Assembly: GCA_036004405.1 (NCBI GenBank)
Contig: DASYRM010000028.1
Span: 1 to 64,000, forward strand
Direction: 5' to 3'
DNA: 64,000 nucleotides
Source of the DNA: DASYRM01 sp036004405
Lineage (GTDB): Bacteria > Acidobacteriota > Vicinamibacteria > Vicinamibacterales > UBA2999
The position numbers and the translations under genes are program-made. The notes under the pieces are model-generated. The model saw nothing but the letters and a program-made list of their open reading frames with translations. It did no database searches and was not told the origin of the DNA. Numbering within the stretch: position 1 is the stretch's first letter; each line of letters starts with the position of its first letter. Below, in pieces: positions 47,401-56,175 of this stretch.

Positions 47401-50323
47401 CGAATGGGTCCAGCGCAAGTTCGTTTCGGTGCTGACGCGCCAGGGCAACGGCACGCTGCGCTACGTCTCGCAGCTCCGGGAGACGGTGCGCGACAGCCGC
47501 GCGGTTCGCATCGCCTCGGGCGGCAGCGTGTTTCCGCTGCCCACGCAGGAGCCGGGCGACTTCGTGATGATCCTCCGCAACGACGCCGGCACCGAACTGA
47601 ATCGCATCGGCTACAGCGTGGCCGGCGAGGCCAACCTGTCGCGCTCGCTGGAACGAAATACCGAGCTCCAGATTCAGCTCGACAAGCCGGCCTACTCGGC
47701 GGGCGAGACGATCGCGGTGAGCATCCGCGCGCCCTACGTCGGCGCCGGGCTCATCACGCTCGAGCGCGATCGGGTCTTCACCCACCGCTGGTTCAAGACC
47801 ACGACGACGAGCTCCGTGCAGCACATCACGGTGCCGGAGGGCTTCGAAGGCAACGGCTACGTCAGCGTGCAGTTCGTGCGCGACCCGTCCTCGGATCAGA
47901 TCTTCCTCAGCCCGTTGTCGTACGGCGTGGCGGCGTTTGGCGCCAACCTGGCCGCGCGCACGCAGCCGATCGGCGTCGCGGCACCGCGCACGGTGAAGCC
48001 GGGCACGGTGGTGAGCATCCGGCTCACGCCGGGTGAAGCGTCGCGGGTGGCTGTCCTGGCCGTGGACGAAGGGATTCTGCAAGTGGCCCGCTACCGCAAC
48101 CCGGATCCGCTCGGCTACTTCTTCCAGAAGCGGCGGCTCGAGGTGGACACGCGGCAGATCCTCGATCTCATCCTGCCCGACTTCAAGAAGTTCCAGGCGC
48201 TGGCCGCGCCCGGCGGCGACGGCGACGCCGGCTTCGCGCGCCACCTCAATCCGTTCAACCGCAAGCGCAAGGCGCCGGTCGCGTTCTGGTCCGGCATCCT
48301 GGACGTTCCGGCCGGCGGGCGCGAGGTGCGCTATACCGTGCCCGACTATTTCAACGGCCGCCTGCGCATTGTGGCGATTGCCGTCGGCCCGAGCCGCGTC
48401 GGCGTCGCCGAGGCCGCCACCGAGGTAAAGGGCGACTTCGTCCTCACGCCGAACGTCCCGGCCATGGTGGCGCCGGGCGACGAGTTCCTCGTCAGCGTCG
48501 GCGTCTTCAACAACCTCGGCGCGGGGCCGGTGCGCGTGCAGGCGCAGCCGGGGCGCGGCATGTCGCTGGCGGGGCCCGCGGCCGTGGATCTCACCATCAA
48601 CGAAAAGGCCGAAGGCGTGGCGGAGTTCCGCCTCAAGGCCGACGCCGCGCTGGGCTCGGCGCCGGTCACGTTCGTGGCGCAGCGCGGCACGGCGGCCGCG
48701 CGGCTCGAGGAAGCCGTCAGCGTCCGGCCGGCCGCCGCCTACCGCACGCAGCTCACGCTGGGGCGCATCGACGGCCCCGCGACGACGGTGCCGCTCAAAC
48801 GCACGATGTTCAGCGAGCGGCGCCGCGTCGACGCGGCCGTGTCGATGCTGCCGCTCGTCTGGGGGCAGGGACTGACCGCGTATCTGGAGGACTACGAGTA
48901 CTCGTGCACCGAGCAGCTCGTGAGCAAGGGCGTGGCGGCGCTCGTGCTCGCCTCGCGCCCGGAGTTTGGCACCATCAGCCGGCGCAGCGGCCCGAGACCG
49001 CTCGACGCCACCATCACCGTGCTGCGGGCGCGCAGCAACGAGTCCGGCGGCCTGGGCCTCTGGACGTCGTCGCCGCAGACGGCGGAGTTCCCCACGATCT
49101 ACGCCGCCCATCTGCTGGTCGACGCGCGCGAGCGCGGCCAGACGATTCCCGCCGATCTGATGGGCGGTCTCAACGACTGGCTCACGCGGTTTGCCGCGAC
49201 GCCGGCGTCGAACCTCACCGCGGGGCGGCTGCGGGCGTATGCGGTGTACCTCCTGGCGCGGCAGGGCATCAGGCCCGCGGCGGCGCTGACCAACGTCGAG
49301 CAGGAGCTCACCAAGCGCTACGCGCCGGCGTGGACCACCGATCTGGCCGCGGCCTACCTCGCGTCCACCTACCGGCTGCTGCAGCGCACCGCCGACGCCG
49401 ATCGCATCGTCGCGGCGGTGCCGTGGGCGACGCAGCGGCGCGATCTCGGCGGCGAGACCTACTACGGGCCGGTCGTGCACGACGCGCAGCTTCTGTATCT
49501 GCTGGCGCGTCACTTCCCGGCTCGCGCGGCCACCGCTCCCTCCTCCGCGCTCGAGGCGCTCAGCGCGGCCGCGTCCGCCGGGCAGATCGACTCGCTCTCG
49601 GCCGCCTACACGCTGCTCGCGCTCGATGCGTTCGCGAAGGCCGCCCCGGCGGGCGCTGTCGGGATTGCCGAGGTTGGCAAGGACGGCGCGCAGCGCACTC
49701 TCACGCTGCCCGCGGGTGCGATTCCGCGCGTGCCGGTGTCGGAAGCCGCGGTCTCGCTGCTCTTCTCGCACAGCGCGGCCATGCCCGGCTACTTTGCCGT
49801 CAACGAATCAGGGTTCGATCGCAATCCGCCGGCGGCGGAGATCCGCCAGGGGCTCGAGATCGTGCGTGAGTTCGTCGACGCCAAGGGCAACCCGCTGCCG
49901 CGCGTGCAGGTGGGCGACGAGTTCTTCATCCGCCTGCGCCTGCGCACCACGGCAATCGATCGCCTCGAACAGGTGGCCGTCGTCGATCTGCTGCCCGGCG
50001 GCACCGAAACGGTGCTCGAGCTCCAGCCGCCCGCCGACAGCAGCCAGCCGGGTACGGACCCGGCGCTGAGCGGCGGCGGCGCCTCCCGTTTGCCGGTGGG
50101 CGTGGCGGCGCTCACGGACTGGCGGCCGGACCACCTCGACGTCCGCGACGACCGTCTGGTGCTCTACGGCACCGTCACGCGCAACACGCAGACGTTCGTC
50201 TATCGCGTGCGGGCCACCAATGCCGGTGTGTTCCAGGTGCCGCCCGCCTTCGCCGAGGGGATGTACAACCGCGCGATCGCCGGCCTGAGCAGGGCGTCGT
50301 CGCTGGAGGTGGTCAAGCCGTGA
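44468..50323 (+). CDS. bacterial alpha-2-macroglobulin family protein
   Basis: A 1951-aa protein, typical length for large bacterial alpha-2-macroglobulins of the YfhM class. An N-terminal hydrophobic segment (about residues 52-72, AQLAALALALVATAGGWYWY) anchors it so that the rest lies in the periplasm. Macroglobulin-like strand domains follow (MG1-MG7), with DRGIYRPGETAHLGMVVR, PDYFNGRLRIVAIAVGPSRVG, and the thioester motif C1480-TEQ in YEYSCTEQLVSKGVAALVLA, then a helical TED domain and a receptor-binding-like end with DYYLLP-type features. The family traps attacking proteases in the periplasm. Followed by pbpC with a GTGA overlap, the classic association. The start follows an ATGA overlap with a short leader frame. 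Confidence 0.95.
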   Translation: MKRILAFVSAIGRALGWLLSAVLGRVAWQPPRWISWIAAHIRRGGKHLWAHPAQLAALALALVATAGGWYWYATRPKPHYVDYAVAFPGLTEYNDNGTRTVRPLRVQFMEPVAPLRLIQKPVTMGIDLSPAVAGTWTWTSDTSLEFVPKDDWPIDGDFTVRLDRKTMFPPEVQLADYSFEFKSAPFTAQIAESQFYQDPQDPNLKKLVATVRFSHPVDPAQLESHVSLAVAKDAEYLGLGPDSRHFTVNYDKFRLAAFIHSAALGMPRDDTPMTLRIERGVRAARGGNNTPERLEAVVTIPGRTSLRFSQASMVVVDNARYEPEQILMLGSSSPVAERAFGGAITVRLLPIRHPRQSLQDRQPYQWDGSGEIGRDILDKSTPVPVAYVPSDESSGLSHGFKFNAPVGRYLHIVVKEGVQGIGGYLSGKPFVQVVRVEAYPKALTFLGEGSLLSLSGDRQVGFLVRDVDNVEVEIARVLPNQLHHMAPFVGNFIRPDVYQGAEDQLVERFVTNRDYSGRAPGKPIYDSIDVGEYLQDRAQGRRGLFLLHVRAKAPDEEPEPADTNDEVNGKQDGEYEPGQRAELEDTRLILVTDLGFIVKQAKDGRREVFVQSIRSGLPVEGARVEVIGVNGQPVLAATTDPTGRAQLPVLRNLSREHRPLLVLTQKDGDMSFLPFNAEARRIDFSRFDTGGADNAQSAQSLAAYLFSDRGIYRPGETAHLGMVVRTADWRATPAGLPVVVEISDPRGLTVSRTDLKLSATAFEDITFATQPASPTGTYQAEAYLVKDATHREALGSSTFTVQEFEPDRMKVRLDLSTTPIEGWLRPADVSARVHADHLFGEPASQRRVEGELSLTAALPRFTRYPDYRFHIGEALSEPYQETIAAAVTDAQGNAQFALDLKRFVGRAYRLSILARTFEAEGGRNVAAQNSVIVSDAPFLVGVKADGDLAFVPRGGARGVRWLAVNQRLAPVAADGLMLEWVQRKFVSVLTRQGNGTLRYVSQLRETVRDSRAVRIASGGSVFPLPTQEPGDFVMILRNDAGTELNRIGYSVAGEANLSRSLERNTELQIQLDKPAYSAGETIAVSIRAPYVGAGLITLERDRVFTHRWFKTTTTSSVQHITVPEGFEGNGYVSVQFVRDPSSDQIFLSPLSYGVAAFGANLAARTQPIGVAAPRTVKPGTVVSIRLTPGEASRVAVLAVDEGILQVARYRNPDPLGYFFQKRRLEVDTRQILDLILPDFKKFQALAAPGGDGDAGFARHLNPFNRKRKAPVAFWSGILDVPAGGREVRYTVPDYFNGRLRIVAIAVGPSRVGVAEAATEVKGDFVLTPNVPAMVAPGDEFLVSVGVFNNLGAGPVRVQAQPGRGMSLAGPAAVDLTINEKAEGVAEFRLKADAALGSAPVTFVAQRGTAAARLEEAVSVRPAAAYRTQLTLGRIDGPATTVPLKRTMFSERRRVDAAVSMLPLVWGQGLTAYLEDYEYSCTEQLVSKGVAALVLASRPEFGTISRRSGPRPLDATITVLRARSNESGGLGLWTSSPQTAEFPTIYAAHLLVDARERGQTIPADLMGGLNDWLTRFAATPASNLTAGRLRAYAVYLLARQGIRPAAALTNVEQELTKRYAPAWTTDLAAAYLASTYRLLQRTADADRIVAAVPWATQRRDLGGETYYGPVVHDAQLLYLLARHFPARAATAPSSALEALSAAASAGQIDSLSAAYTLLALDAFAKAAPAGAVGIAEVGKDGAQRTLTLPAGAIPRVPVSEAAVSLLFSHSAAMPGYFAVNESGFDRNPPAAEIRQGLEIVREFVDAKGNPLPRVQVGDEFFIRLRLRTTAIDRLEQVAVVDLLPGGTETVLELQPPADSSQPGTDPALSGGGASRLPVGVAALTDWRPDHLDVRDDRLVLYGTVTRNTQTFVYRVRATNAGVFQVPPAFAEGMYNRAIAGLSRASSLEVVKP

Positions 50324-52644
50324 CGCACCTCGCGCGGCGGATCGGTGCGGCCAAGGCCGCGCGCTACGTGTTGCTCGCGTGCGTGCTGCTCGCCGCCGTG
50401 GTGCGCGGGTGGCCGCGCGATCCGTTGAGCCGCACCGTCACGCTGTCCACCGACGTGTGGTCGGCGGACGGCGAGCTGCTGCGCGTAACGCTCGCCGCCG
50501 ACGACCAGTACCGGATGTGGGTGCCGCTCGGCGACATCTCCCCGGCGCTCGTGGACGCGTTCCTGCTCAAGGAGGACCGCTGGTTCTACTGGCATCCGGG
50601 CGTGAACCCGGTGGCGCTGGCCCGCGCCGCGTCGCGCACCTACACGGGCGACGCGCGTCAGGGAGGATCGACCATCACCATGCAGCTGGCAAGGCTGCAG
50701 GGCGGGCTGAACACGCGCAGTCCGATCGGCAAGCTGCGGCAGATCGCCGCGGCGGCGTGGCTCGAGCTGCGCTACTCGAAGCGCGCGATTCTCGAGGCCT
50801 ATCTGAACCTGGTGCCGCTCGGCGGCAACATCCAGGGGGTGGGCGTCGCCAGCCGCCTGTACTTCGGCAAGCCGCCGGCACAGGTCAGCGTGGGCGAAGC
50901 GCTGACGCTCGCCGTGATCCCGCAGCGTCCCGCCGCCCGCGGCGGGCGCGCCCCGAGCGAGCCGAGCCTGCTCGCCGCGCGCGCGCAGCTCGGGGCGGCC
51001 TGGCTGCAGCAGCACGGTGCCGGCGATCAGCGGCAGGTGGACCTGCCCGTCGTGGCGCGCCCGGCGTTTGCGATGCCGTGGCTCGCGCCGCATCTCGTCG
51101 ACGCCGTGCTGGCCGGGGATCCCGGCCGCACCGGCCGCGTCGCGACGACGCTCGACATGGGGCTGCAGCGTCTCGTCGAGCGCCAGCTTCAACGCTATCT
51201 GACACAGTACGGCGACAGGGGCATCCGCAACGCGGCGGCACTGCTGCTGGACGCGCGCGACATGTCGGTGAAGGCATGGATCGGTTCGGCCAACTACTGG
51301 GACGAGGAGATCGACGGGCAGGTGAACGGCGTCATGGCCAAGCGATCACCGGGCTCCACGCTGAAGCCGTTCGTCTACGCGCTCGCCCTCGATCAGGGCG
51401 TGCTGCACCCGCGCACGGTGCTGCGCGACGCGCCGAGCGCGTTCGGTCCGTTCACGCCCGAGAACTTCGACGGCCGCTTTTTTGGCCCGATCACCGCCGA
51501 GGATGCGCTCATCCGCAGCCGCAACGTGCCCGCCGTCTCCGTGGCGATGCAGCTCAAGGCGCCCAGCCTTTACGAGTTCCTCGAAACGGCCGGCTTGCGC
51601 CGCCTGAAGCCCGAGTCTTTCTACGGGCTCGCGCTGCCGCTCGGCGGCGGCGAGGTGACGATGGAGGAGCTCGCCGGTCTCTACGCCATGCTGGCCAACG
51701 ACGGCGTGCTGCGGCCGCTGCGTGTCACCGCCGCGCAGGGGCCGGTCGAGGGCGTGCGGCTGCTCAGCTCCGAAGCCGCTTTCATCACCCGCGACATGCT
51801 GCGGCACAACCCGCGGCCCGACAGCGACGCGACGGTGGCGCCGCGCACGCGCTGGCCGGTCGCGTGGAAGACCGGCACGTCGTGGGGGTTCCGCGACGCG
51901 TGGTCGGCGGGCCTGGTCGGACCGTACGTGCTGGCGGTGTGGATCGGCGACTTCCGCGGCGAGGGCAATCCGGCGTTCGTCGGCACCGACGCCGCGGCGC
52001 CGCTCTTCTTCCGCATTGCCGACGCGCTGAACCTCGCGCGGCCTGACGAGGCGGCGCCGCCGCACGTGCCGCCGCCGGGGGTCACGCGCGTGGCGGTGTG
52101 CGCCGAGAGCGGCGACCTGCCCAACGGCGACTGCCCGCGCACGGTGGAGACGTGGTACATCCCGGGCAAGTCGCCGATCCGCGTGAGCCAACTGCATCGT
52201 GCGGTCGGCATCGATCCCGCGACGGGGCGTCCAGGATGCCCGCCGTATGCCGCCGGCACGCGCGTCGAGGTCTTCGAGTACTGGTCCTCCGACATGCTGA
52301 AGCTGTTCCGCCAGTCGGGCATGCCGCGCCGCACGCCACCGCCAGCGCCCGACTGCGCGGCCGACGGCAACGCGGAGGCGCCGCGCATTGCGTCGCCGCT
52401 GCGCGGCCTCAGCTACGCGCTGCGGCGCTCGGCGCCACAGGAAACCATCGCGCTGGACGCCAGCGCGGCCGCCGACGTCCGCACGCTCTTCTGGTTCGAC
52501 GGGCTGGCCTTCATCGCATCGCGATCCGCGTCGGCAGGGCCGCTGCCCTGGCGGCCAGCGGATGAAGGGGTGCACATCGTCCGCGTGGTGGACGATCGAG
52601 GCCGATCGAGCGAGCGCGAGGTCGAAGTACAGTTCGCGCGTTGA
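50320..52644 (+). CDS. pbpC: penicillin-binding protein 1C
   Basis: A 774-aa bifunctional wall synthase. GTG start in a GTGA overlap with the macroglobulin gene. N-terminal transmembrane helix (about 15-33). GT51 glycosyltransferase domain: LLKEDRWFYWHPGVNPVAL and GGSTITMQLARLQGGLNTRS. Transpeptidase domain: S346-T-L-K349 (SPGSTLKPF), S400-R-N (SRNVPAV) and K517-T-G-T-S. A C-terminal BiPBP-like domain follows. The family pairs with alpha-2-macroglobulin in many Gram-negatives, where it may repair wall at sites of protease attack. No ribosome site is needed given the overlap. After the stop comes a single REP-type hairpin. Confidence 0.95.
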   Translation: MTHLARRIGAAKAARYVLLACVLLAAVVRGWPRDPLSRTVTLSTDVWSADGELLRVTLAADDQYRMWVPLGDISPALVDAFLLKEDRWFYWHPGVNPVALARAASRTYTGDARQGGSTITMQLARLQGGLNTRSPIGKLRQIAAAAWLELRYSKRAILEAYLNLVPLGGNIQGVGVASRLYFGKPPAQVSVGEALTLAVIPQRPAARGGRAPSEPSLLAARAQLGAAWLQQHGAGDQRQVDLPVVARPAFAMPWLAPHLVDAVLAGDPGRTGRVATTLDMGLQRLVERQLQRYLTQYGDRGIRNAAALLLDARDMSVKAWIGSANYWDEEIDGQVNGVMAKRSPGSTLKPFVYALALDQGVLHPRTVLRDAPSAFGPFTPENFDGRFFGPITAEDALIRSRNVPAVSVAMQLKAPSLYEFLETAGLRRLKPESFYGLALPLGGGEVTMEELAGLYAMLANDGVLRPLRVTAAQGPVEGVRLLSSEAAFITRDMLRHNPRPDSDATVAPRTRWPVAWKTGTSWGFRDAWSAGLVGPYVLAVWIGDFRGEGNPAFVGTDAAAPLFFRIADALNLARPDEAAPPHVPPPGVTRVAVCAESGDLPNGDCPRTVETWYIPGKSPIRVSQLHRAVGIDPATGRPGCPPYAAGTRVEVFEYWSSDMLKLFRQSGMPRRTPPPAPDCAADGNAEAPRIASPLRGLSYALRRSAPQETIALDASAAADVRTLFWFDGLAFIASRSASAGPLPWRPADEGVHIVRVVDDRGRSSEREVEVQFAR

Positions 52645-52660
52645 GAGGTTCGTACGTAGA

Positions 52661-52680
52661 GGCGGGTCTTCGGACCCGCC
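52661..52680. repeat. REP-like palindrome
   Basis: GGCGGGTC-TTCG-GACCCGCC, with the GTACGTAGA tail upstream, between the convergent pbpC gene and the 149-aa gene. It follows the pbpC stop by 16 bases and could form its 3' end; this loop is TTCG rather than TTCA. Confidence 0.85.
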
Positions 52681-52684
52681 TGAC

Positions 52685-53134
52685 TCACGGCAGATACTTC
52701 GCGACCGCGCTGGCCCAGGCCGCCGGCGGGCGGTGCCAATAGCCGTCCTGGCCGTCGCGCAGCATGCTGCGCACGTTGAGCCAGTAACCAGGCTCTCCGC
52801 GCCCCGGCAGATACAGCAGCAGCGCGCCGCTCCGTGCGTCGCGCGCCAGCGACACCGTGTACATCGTCCTCGCGGGTTCATGCAGCCGTTCGGGCGGCAG
52901 CACGTCGAAGCTCACGGTGTAGATTGGCTGCTTCACGGGCGGCTCGGCGTCGAGAGTCTCGCCGATGAAGCTCCCTCCCCAGACGTTCGACTGGTTGAGG
53001 ATTGACGGCTCGACGATTTCGACCGGTGCGGCCAGACCCGGGCCGGTGAGCGTCAGCTTCACCGTCGTGCCCTTCGCTTCGAGCCCGATCGACGTCACGA
53101 GCAGCGCGAATGCGATCACGAAGCAGCGGCGCAT
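52685..53134 (-). CDS. small secreted protein of unknown function
   Basis: A 149-aa protein with signal peptide (MRRCFVIAFALLVTSIGLEA). The mature part is strand-rich (TTVKLTLTGPGLAAPVEIVEPSIL, IYTVSFDVLPPERLHEPARTMYTVSLARDARSGALLLYLPGRGEPGYW) and reads like a compact single domain. Not recognised as a named family. The ATG at 53134 lies just 12 bases from a REP-type doublet that ends the upstream region. No ribosome site of note was seen upstream. Probably real on the strength of the signal peptide and composition. Confidence 0.72.
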   Translation of the reverse strand: MRRCFVIAFALLVTSIGLEAKGTTVKLTLTGPGLAAPVEIVEPSILNQSNVWGGSFIGETLDAEPPVKQPIYTVSFDVLPPERLHEPARTMYTVSLARDARSGALLLYLPGRGEPGYWLNVRSMLRDGQDGYWHRPPAAWASAVAKYLP

Positions 53135-53146
53135 GACAGCCTCCGT

Positions 53147-53202
53147 CGTGGGGGGCGGCTTCAGCGGGCCCGACCATGGGCCGCCTGAAGGCGGCCCCCA
53201 CG
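53147..53202. repeat. REPIN-like inverted doublet
   Basis: An outer inverted repeat CGTGGGGG / CCCCCACG encloses a decayed arm pair (GGGCGGC-TTCA-GCGGGCC, about 53152-53170) and a perfect GGGCCGCC-TGAA-GGCGGCCC (53178-53197). It fills the space between the 149-aa gene start and the small membrane protein's stop. Confidence 0.82.
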
Positions 53203-53210
53203 TATTCTCC

Positions 53211-53444
53211 CTACAAGTACGACAGCAGGCCGGAAATCGCGTTGAAGATCACGTCGGCGAGCTGCCGGACGAGCGGCGACACGTCGCCCGTCTCGAGACT
53301 CGTCGCCACGGTGACCGGATCTGTCAACAGGAGCCAGATGACGGCCGCGGCAATCACGACCGCGAAGGCGCCGATGACGACACCGATCCCGACGACACGG
53401 TCCATACCGTCGCGGGGTTCGATGAGCGGTTCGTCTGGAGGCAC
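53211..53444 (-). CDS. small membrane protein, last gene of the M16 operon
   Basis: A 77-aa protein: acidic N-terminus (VPPDEPLIEPRDGMDRVVG), one transmembrane helix (GIGVVIGAFAVVIAAAVIWLLL, about 20-42), and a helical tail (LVRQLADVIFNAISGLLSYL). The GTG at 53444 is chosen because the N-terminal PPDEPLIEPRD looks like a real sequence and it is only 20 bases after the preceding stop; an ATG at 53405 would give 64 residues. Not recognised. It is the third cistron behind the two M16 peptidase genes and may be an anchor for them. Confident that it is coding, not of its role. Confidence 0.65.
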   Translation of the reverse strand: MPPDEPLIEPRDGMDRVVGIGVVIGAFAVVIAAAVIWLLLTDPVTVATSLETGDVSPLVRQLADVIFNAISGLLSYL

Positions 53445-53464
53445 TGGAGGACCAGTGCCAAAGC

Positions 53465-54847
53465 TTACATCTGGACGGGCAGCTCCAGCGGCTCGCCGAA
53501 GCTGAGCGTGTGTAACGAGTCGGCGACGACCTGGGAGTCGCCCACCACGAGCGCGGTCAGCCTGGCTGGATCGAGATACTGCGCGGCCACGCGTGTGACG
53601 TCCTCGGCAGTCACTGCGCTGACGGTGGGGACGAAATCCGAGAAGTAGCTGTCGGGCAGATCGTAGAGCGCCAGCTGGGACACGGCGCGCGCCACCTGGG
53701 CGGCGGTCTCGAATCCGGCCGGGTAGCCTCGCGTCAACGCGGCCTTCGCGTGCGCGAGTTCCCCTTCCGTTACAGGACGGCTCCCGCGGATACCTTCGAT
53801 TTCGGCCGCCGCGTCGGCAATCGCCGCCGCGGTGGACGCCGTGTGCACGCTCGTGGACAGCGCGAACGGCGCCAGCCCGCGCTTCCAGTCGAAGCTGGTG
53901 CGGGCTCCGTAGGTGTAGGCCTTCTCCTCGCGCAGCTTCAAGTTCACGCGGCTGGTGAACTGGCCCCCGAGGATGGCGTTCATCAGCAGCAGCGGCGCGT
54001 AGTCGGGGGTGCGCCGGCTGGCCGCGAGGTGACCGATGCGGAGCTCCGACTGCGCCGCGGCTTCCCGGTGCACGAGCGCGATCCGGCGGGCGGTCGGCTC
54101 CGCCGGAATCGACGAGGCCGGCGTGCGGCCCGCCGGCCGGCTGGCCGGTTCGCTCCATCCGCCAAAGGCCCGCTCGGCCACGGCGAGCAGCGCGGCGTGC
54201 CGCATCCCGCCGACAAGGACGAGCGTGGCCTGTGACGGGCGGAACATCTCCGCGTGGAACGCCGTGGCGTCGTCGAGCGTGATGGCCCGCAGCGCGTCCT
54301 CGTTGCCGAGCGGCGCATGCCCGTACGGGTGCCGTCCATACAGCAGTCGCAGGAACGCACGCTCCGCCACCGCCGAGGCGATGTCCTTGATCTGGCGCAG
54401 GCGATCGATGCGCAGCTGACGGATGCGGGTGAAGTCCGACTCGCGAAGGCTCGGGCGCGTGAGCAGGCCGGCCAGCAGCTCGGCGCCGCGATCGGCAAAG
54501 CGCGCCAGCGTGGTGAGCGAGAAGCCGATGGCATCCGGCCCGGTGTCCACGTCGTAGTCGCCGCCGATGCGCGCCAGCGCGTCGGACACGTCGATGGCGC
54601 TCAGCGACCCGGTGCCCTCGTCCACCAGGTCGGCGACAAGCGAGGCCAGCCCCTCCTGCGGCGCCGGGTCGGCGCCCGACCCGCCCTCGACGTGGACCAC
54701 CATGGACAGCACGGGGGCGCTCGTGTGCTCCACGGTGCGCACGTGCAACCCGTTGGGCAGCACGTGCCGTTCGATGCCTGGAAAGGTGAATGCCGGCACG
54801 GGCCCGAGGGCCGGCGCCACCGATCGATCGACAGGCTCGCGCGCCAT
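53465..54847 (-). CDS. M16-family protein, non-catalytic partner
   Basis: A 460-aa M16 (insulinase-like) protein lacking the zinc motif: the position of HXXEH reads QEGLASLVADLVDEG, so no metal ligands. It has the second-half features, RHVLPNGLHVRTVEH, NAILGGQFTSRVNLKLREEKAYTYGARTSFDWKRG (with the Arg/Tyr pair that helps hold substrate), and LVLVGGMRHAALLAVAERAFGGW. Pairs of this kind act as a heterodimer in which one subunit binds zinc and the other shapes the chamber. The ATG shares its last base with the first gene's stop (1-base overlap), which supports a fixed 1:1 pair. No signal peptide is visible in the N-terminus. Confidence 0.9.
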   Translation of the reverse strand: MAREPVDRSVAPALGPVPAFTFPGIERHVLPNGLHVRTVEHTSAPVLSMVVHVEGGSGADPAPQEGLASLVADLVDEGTGSLSAIDVSDALARIGGDYDVDTGPDAIGFSLTTLARFADRGAELLAGLLTRPSLRESDFTRIRQLRIDRLRQIKDIASAVAERAFLRLLYGRHPYGHAPLGNEDALRAITLDDATAFHAEMFRPSQATLVLVGGMRHAALLAVAERAFGGWSEPASRPAGRTPASSIPAEPTARRIALVHREAAAQSELRIGHLAASRRTPDYAPLLLMNAILGGQFTSRVNLKLREEKAYTYGARTSFDWKRGLAPFALSTSVHTASTAAAIADAAAEIEGIRGSRPVTEGELAHAKAALTRGYPAGFETAAQVARAVSQLALYDLPDSYFSDFVPTVSAVTAEDVTRVAAQYLDPARLTALVVGDSQVVADSLHTLSFGEPLELPVQM

Positions 54848-56175
54848 CAGGACACCGACACGGGCTCGGAACCGGGCAGCGCGTCGGCGGCACGGCCGCG
54901 TGGCACGACGCTCAGCACCACCCGTCGATCGGGCGACAGATAACGACGCGCCGCCTCGCGGACGCTCTCGGGCGTGGCCAGGCGGTAGCGATCGAGGTCC
55001 CGGGCAAAGAAGCCCGGATCGCCGCGGAAGACGTTGTAGGCGTTGAGCTGATCGGACTTGCCGTCGAAACCGCCCACGGTCTGCAGGTGATAGACGAAGT
55101 TGGCCTCGGCCTGCGCTTCCGCGCGCTCCATCTCCGCCGCGGTCGGGCCTCCGGCGGCCAGCACGCCGATCTCCTCGTCCACGGCGGCGGCCAGCGCAGT
55201 CAGCGACCCGCCGGGCGCCGCGGTCACGGCCAGCACGAAATACCCCGCCATCTCGCGCGACTGCTGCGCCGCCGACACGTCGAGCGCCACGCGCCGGTCG
55301 TAGACCAGCGTTTTGTAAAGGCGCGCCGTCTTGCCGTTGGCCAGCAGGTCGCCGATCAGGTCGAGCTCGGCGTCGCCCGCCTCATACATGGCCGGCGTCA
55401 GCCAGGCCATGTAGATGCGCGGACGGTCCACCCGATCCTCGAGCAGGAGGCGCCGCTCGCCGGCGAGCGAGGCGGTGGCCGTCACCGGCGCGGGCTTCAC
55501 GCCGGCGGGAATGTCGCCGAAATAACGCTCCGCCAGATCGGCCGCCCGATCGGTGGCGATGTCGCCGGCCAGGACCAGCGAGGCGTTCGAGGACGCGTAG
55601 TAGGTCCGGAAGAACGCGCGGACATCCTCGAACTCCATCGCCTTGATGTCCTCGGACGACCCGATGGTCGACCAGCTGTAAGGATGCGTGGGCGGGAAGA
55701 GCGACGCGACCAGGGCCATCAAGGCCAGGCCATAGGGGCGGTTTTCGTAATTCTGCCGCCGCTCGTTCAGCACGACGTCGCGTTGCGTCTCGAAGCGCTC
55801 CTTGGTGAGCGCCGGCAGCAGGTACGCCATGCGGTCCGACTCCATCCACAGGGCGAGGTCCACGGCGTTGGTCGGGACCACTTCCCAGTAGTTGGTTCGA
55901 TCGGTGTTCGTCGAGCCGTTCAACTGCCCGCCGGCCGCCTGGAGCGGCGCGAAGTAGCCCGCCTTCTGGTGCTCCCCGCCCTCGAACATCAGGTGCTCGA
56001 AGAGGTGCGCGAAGCCAGTGCGCCCCGGCTGCTCGTTCTTGGACCCGACGTGGTACCAGAGGTTCACCGCCACGATCGGCACGTGGTGGTCCTCGTGCAC
56101 GATCACGTCGAGACCGTTGTCGAGCGTGCGCTTGGTATAGGGGAGGTCGAGGATGGGCGCGTGGTCCGGTGTCAT
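54847..56175 (-). CDS. M16-family zinc metallopeptidase, catalytic subunit
   Basis: A 442-aa protease of the insulinase/pitrilysin family. The inverted zinc motif H57-LFE-H61 (GFAHLFEHLMFEG) is intact, with the third ligand in NERRQNYENRPYG. Other features: LDNGLDVIVHEDHHVPIVAVNLWYHVGSKNEQPGRTG, NGSTNTDRTNYWEVVP, AGDIATDRAADLAERYFGDIP and YFVLAVTAAPGGSLTAL. No signal peptide, so location is unclear. Its substrate is unknown; it pairs with the downstream non-catalytic M16 protein. The stop overlaps that gene by one base, and its ATG overlaps the Mrp stop by four. Confidence 0.93.
   Translation of the reverse strand: MTPDHAPILDLPYTKRTLDNGLDVIVHEDHHVPIVAVNLWYHVGSKNEQPGRTGFAHLFEHLMFEGGEHQKAGYFAPLQAAGGQLNGSTNTDRTNYWEVVPTNAVDLALWMESDRMAYLLPALTKERFETQRDVVLNERRQNYENRPYGLALMALVASLFPPTHPYSWSTIGSSEDIKAMEFEDVRAFFRTYYASSNASLVLAGDIATDRAADLAERYFGDIPAGVKPAPVTATASLAGERRLLLEDRVDRPRIYMAWLTPAMYEAGDAELDLIGDLLANGKTARLYKTLVYDRRVALDVSAAQQSREMAGYFVLAVTAAPGGSLTALAAAVDEEIGVLAAGGPTAAEMERAEAQAEANFVYHLQTVGGFDGKSDQLNAYNVFRGDPGFFARDLDRYRLATPESVREAARRYLSPDRRVVLSVVPRGRAADALPGSEPVSVS

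Noticed and set aside
46784..49771. A 995-codon open frame opposite the alpha-2-macroglobulin gene
   Set aside because: Composition is that of antisense GC-rich coding (Arg/His/Val-rich repeats) and the sense strand has a full-length recognised protein.
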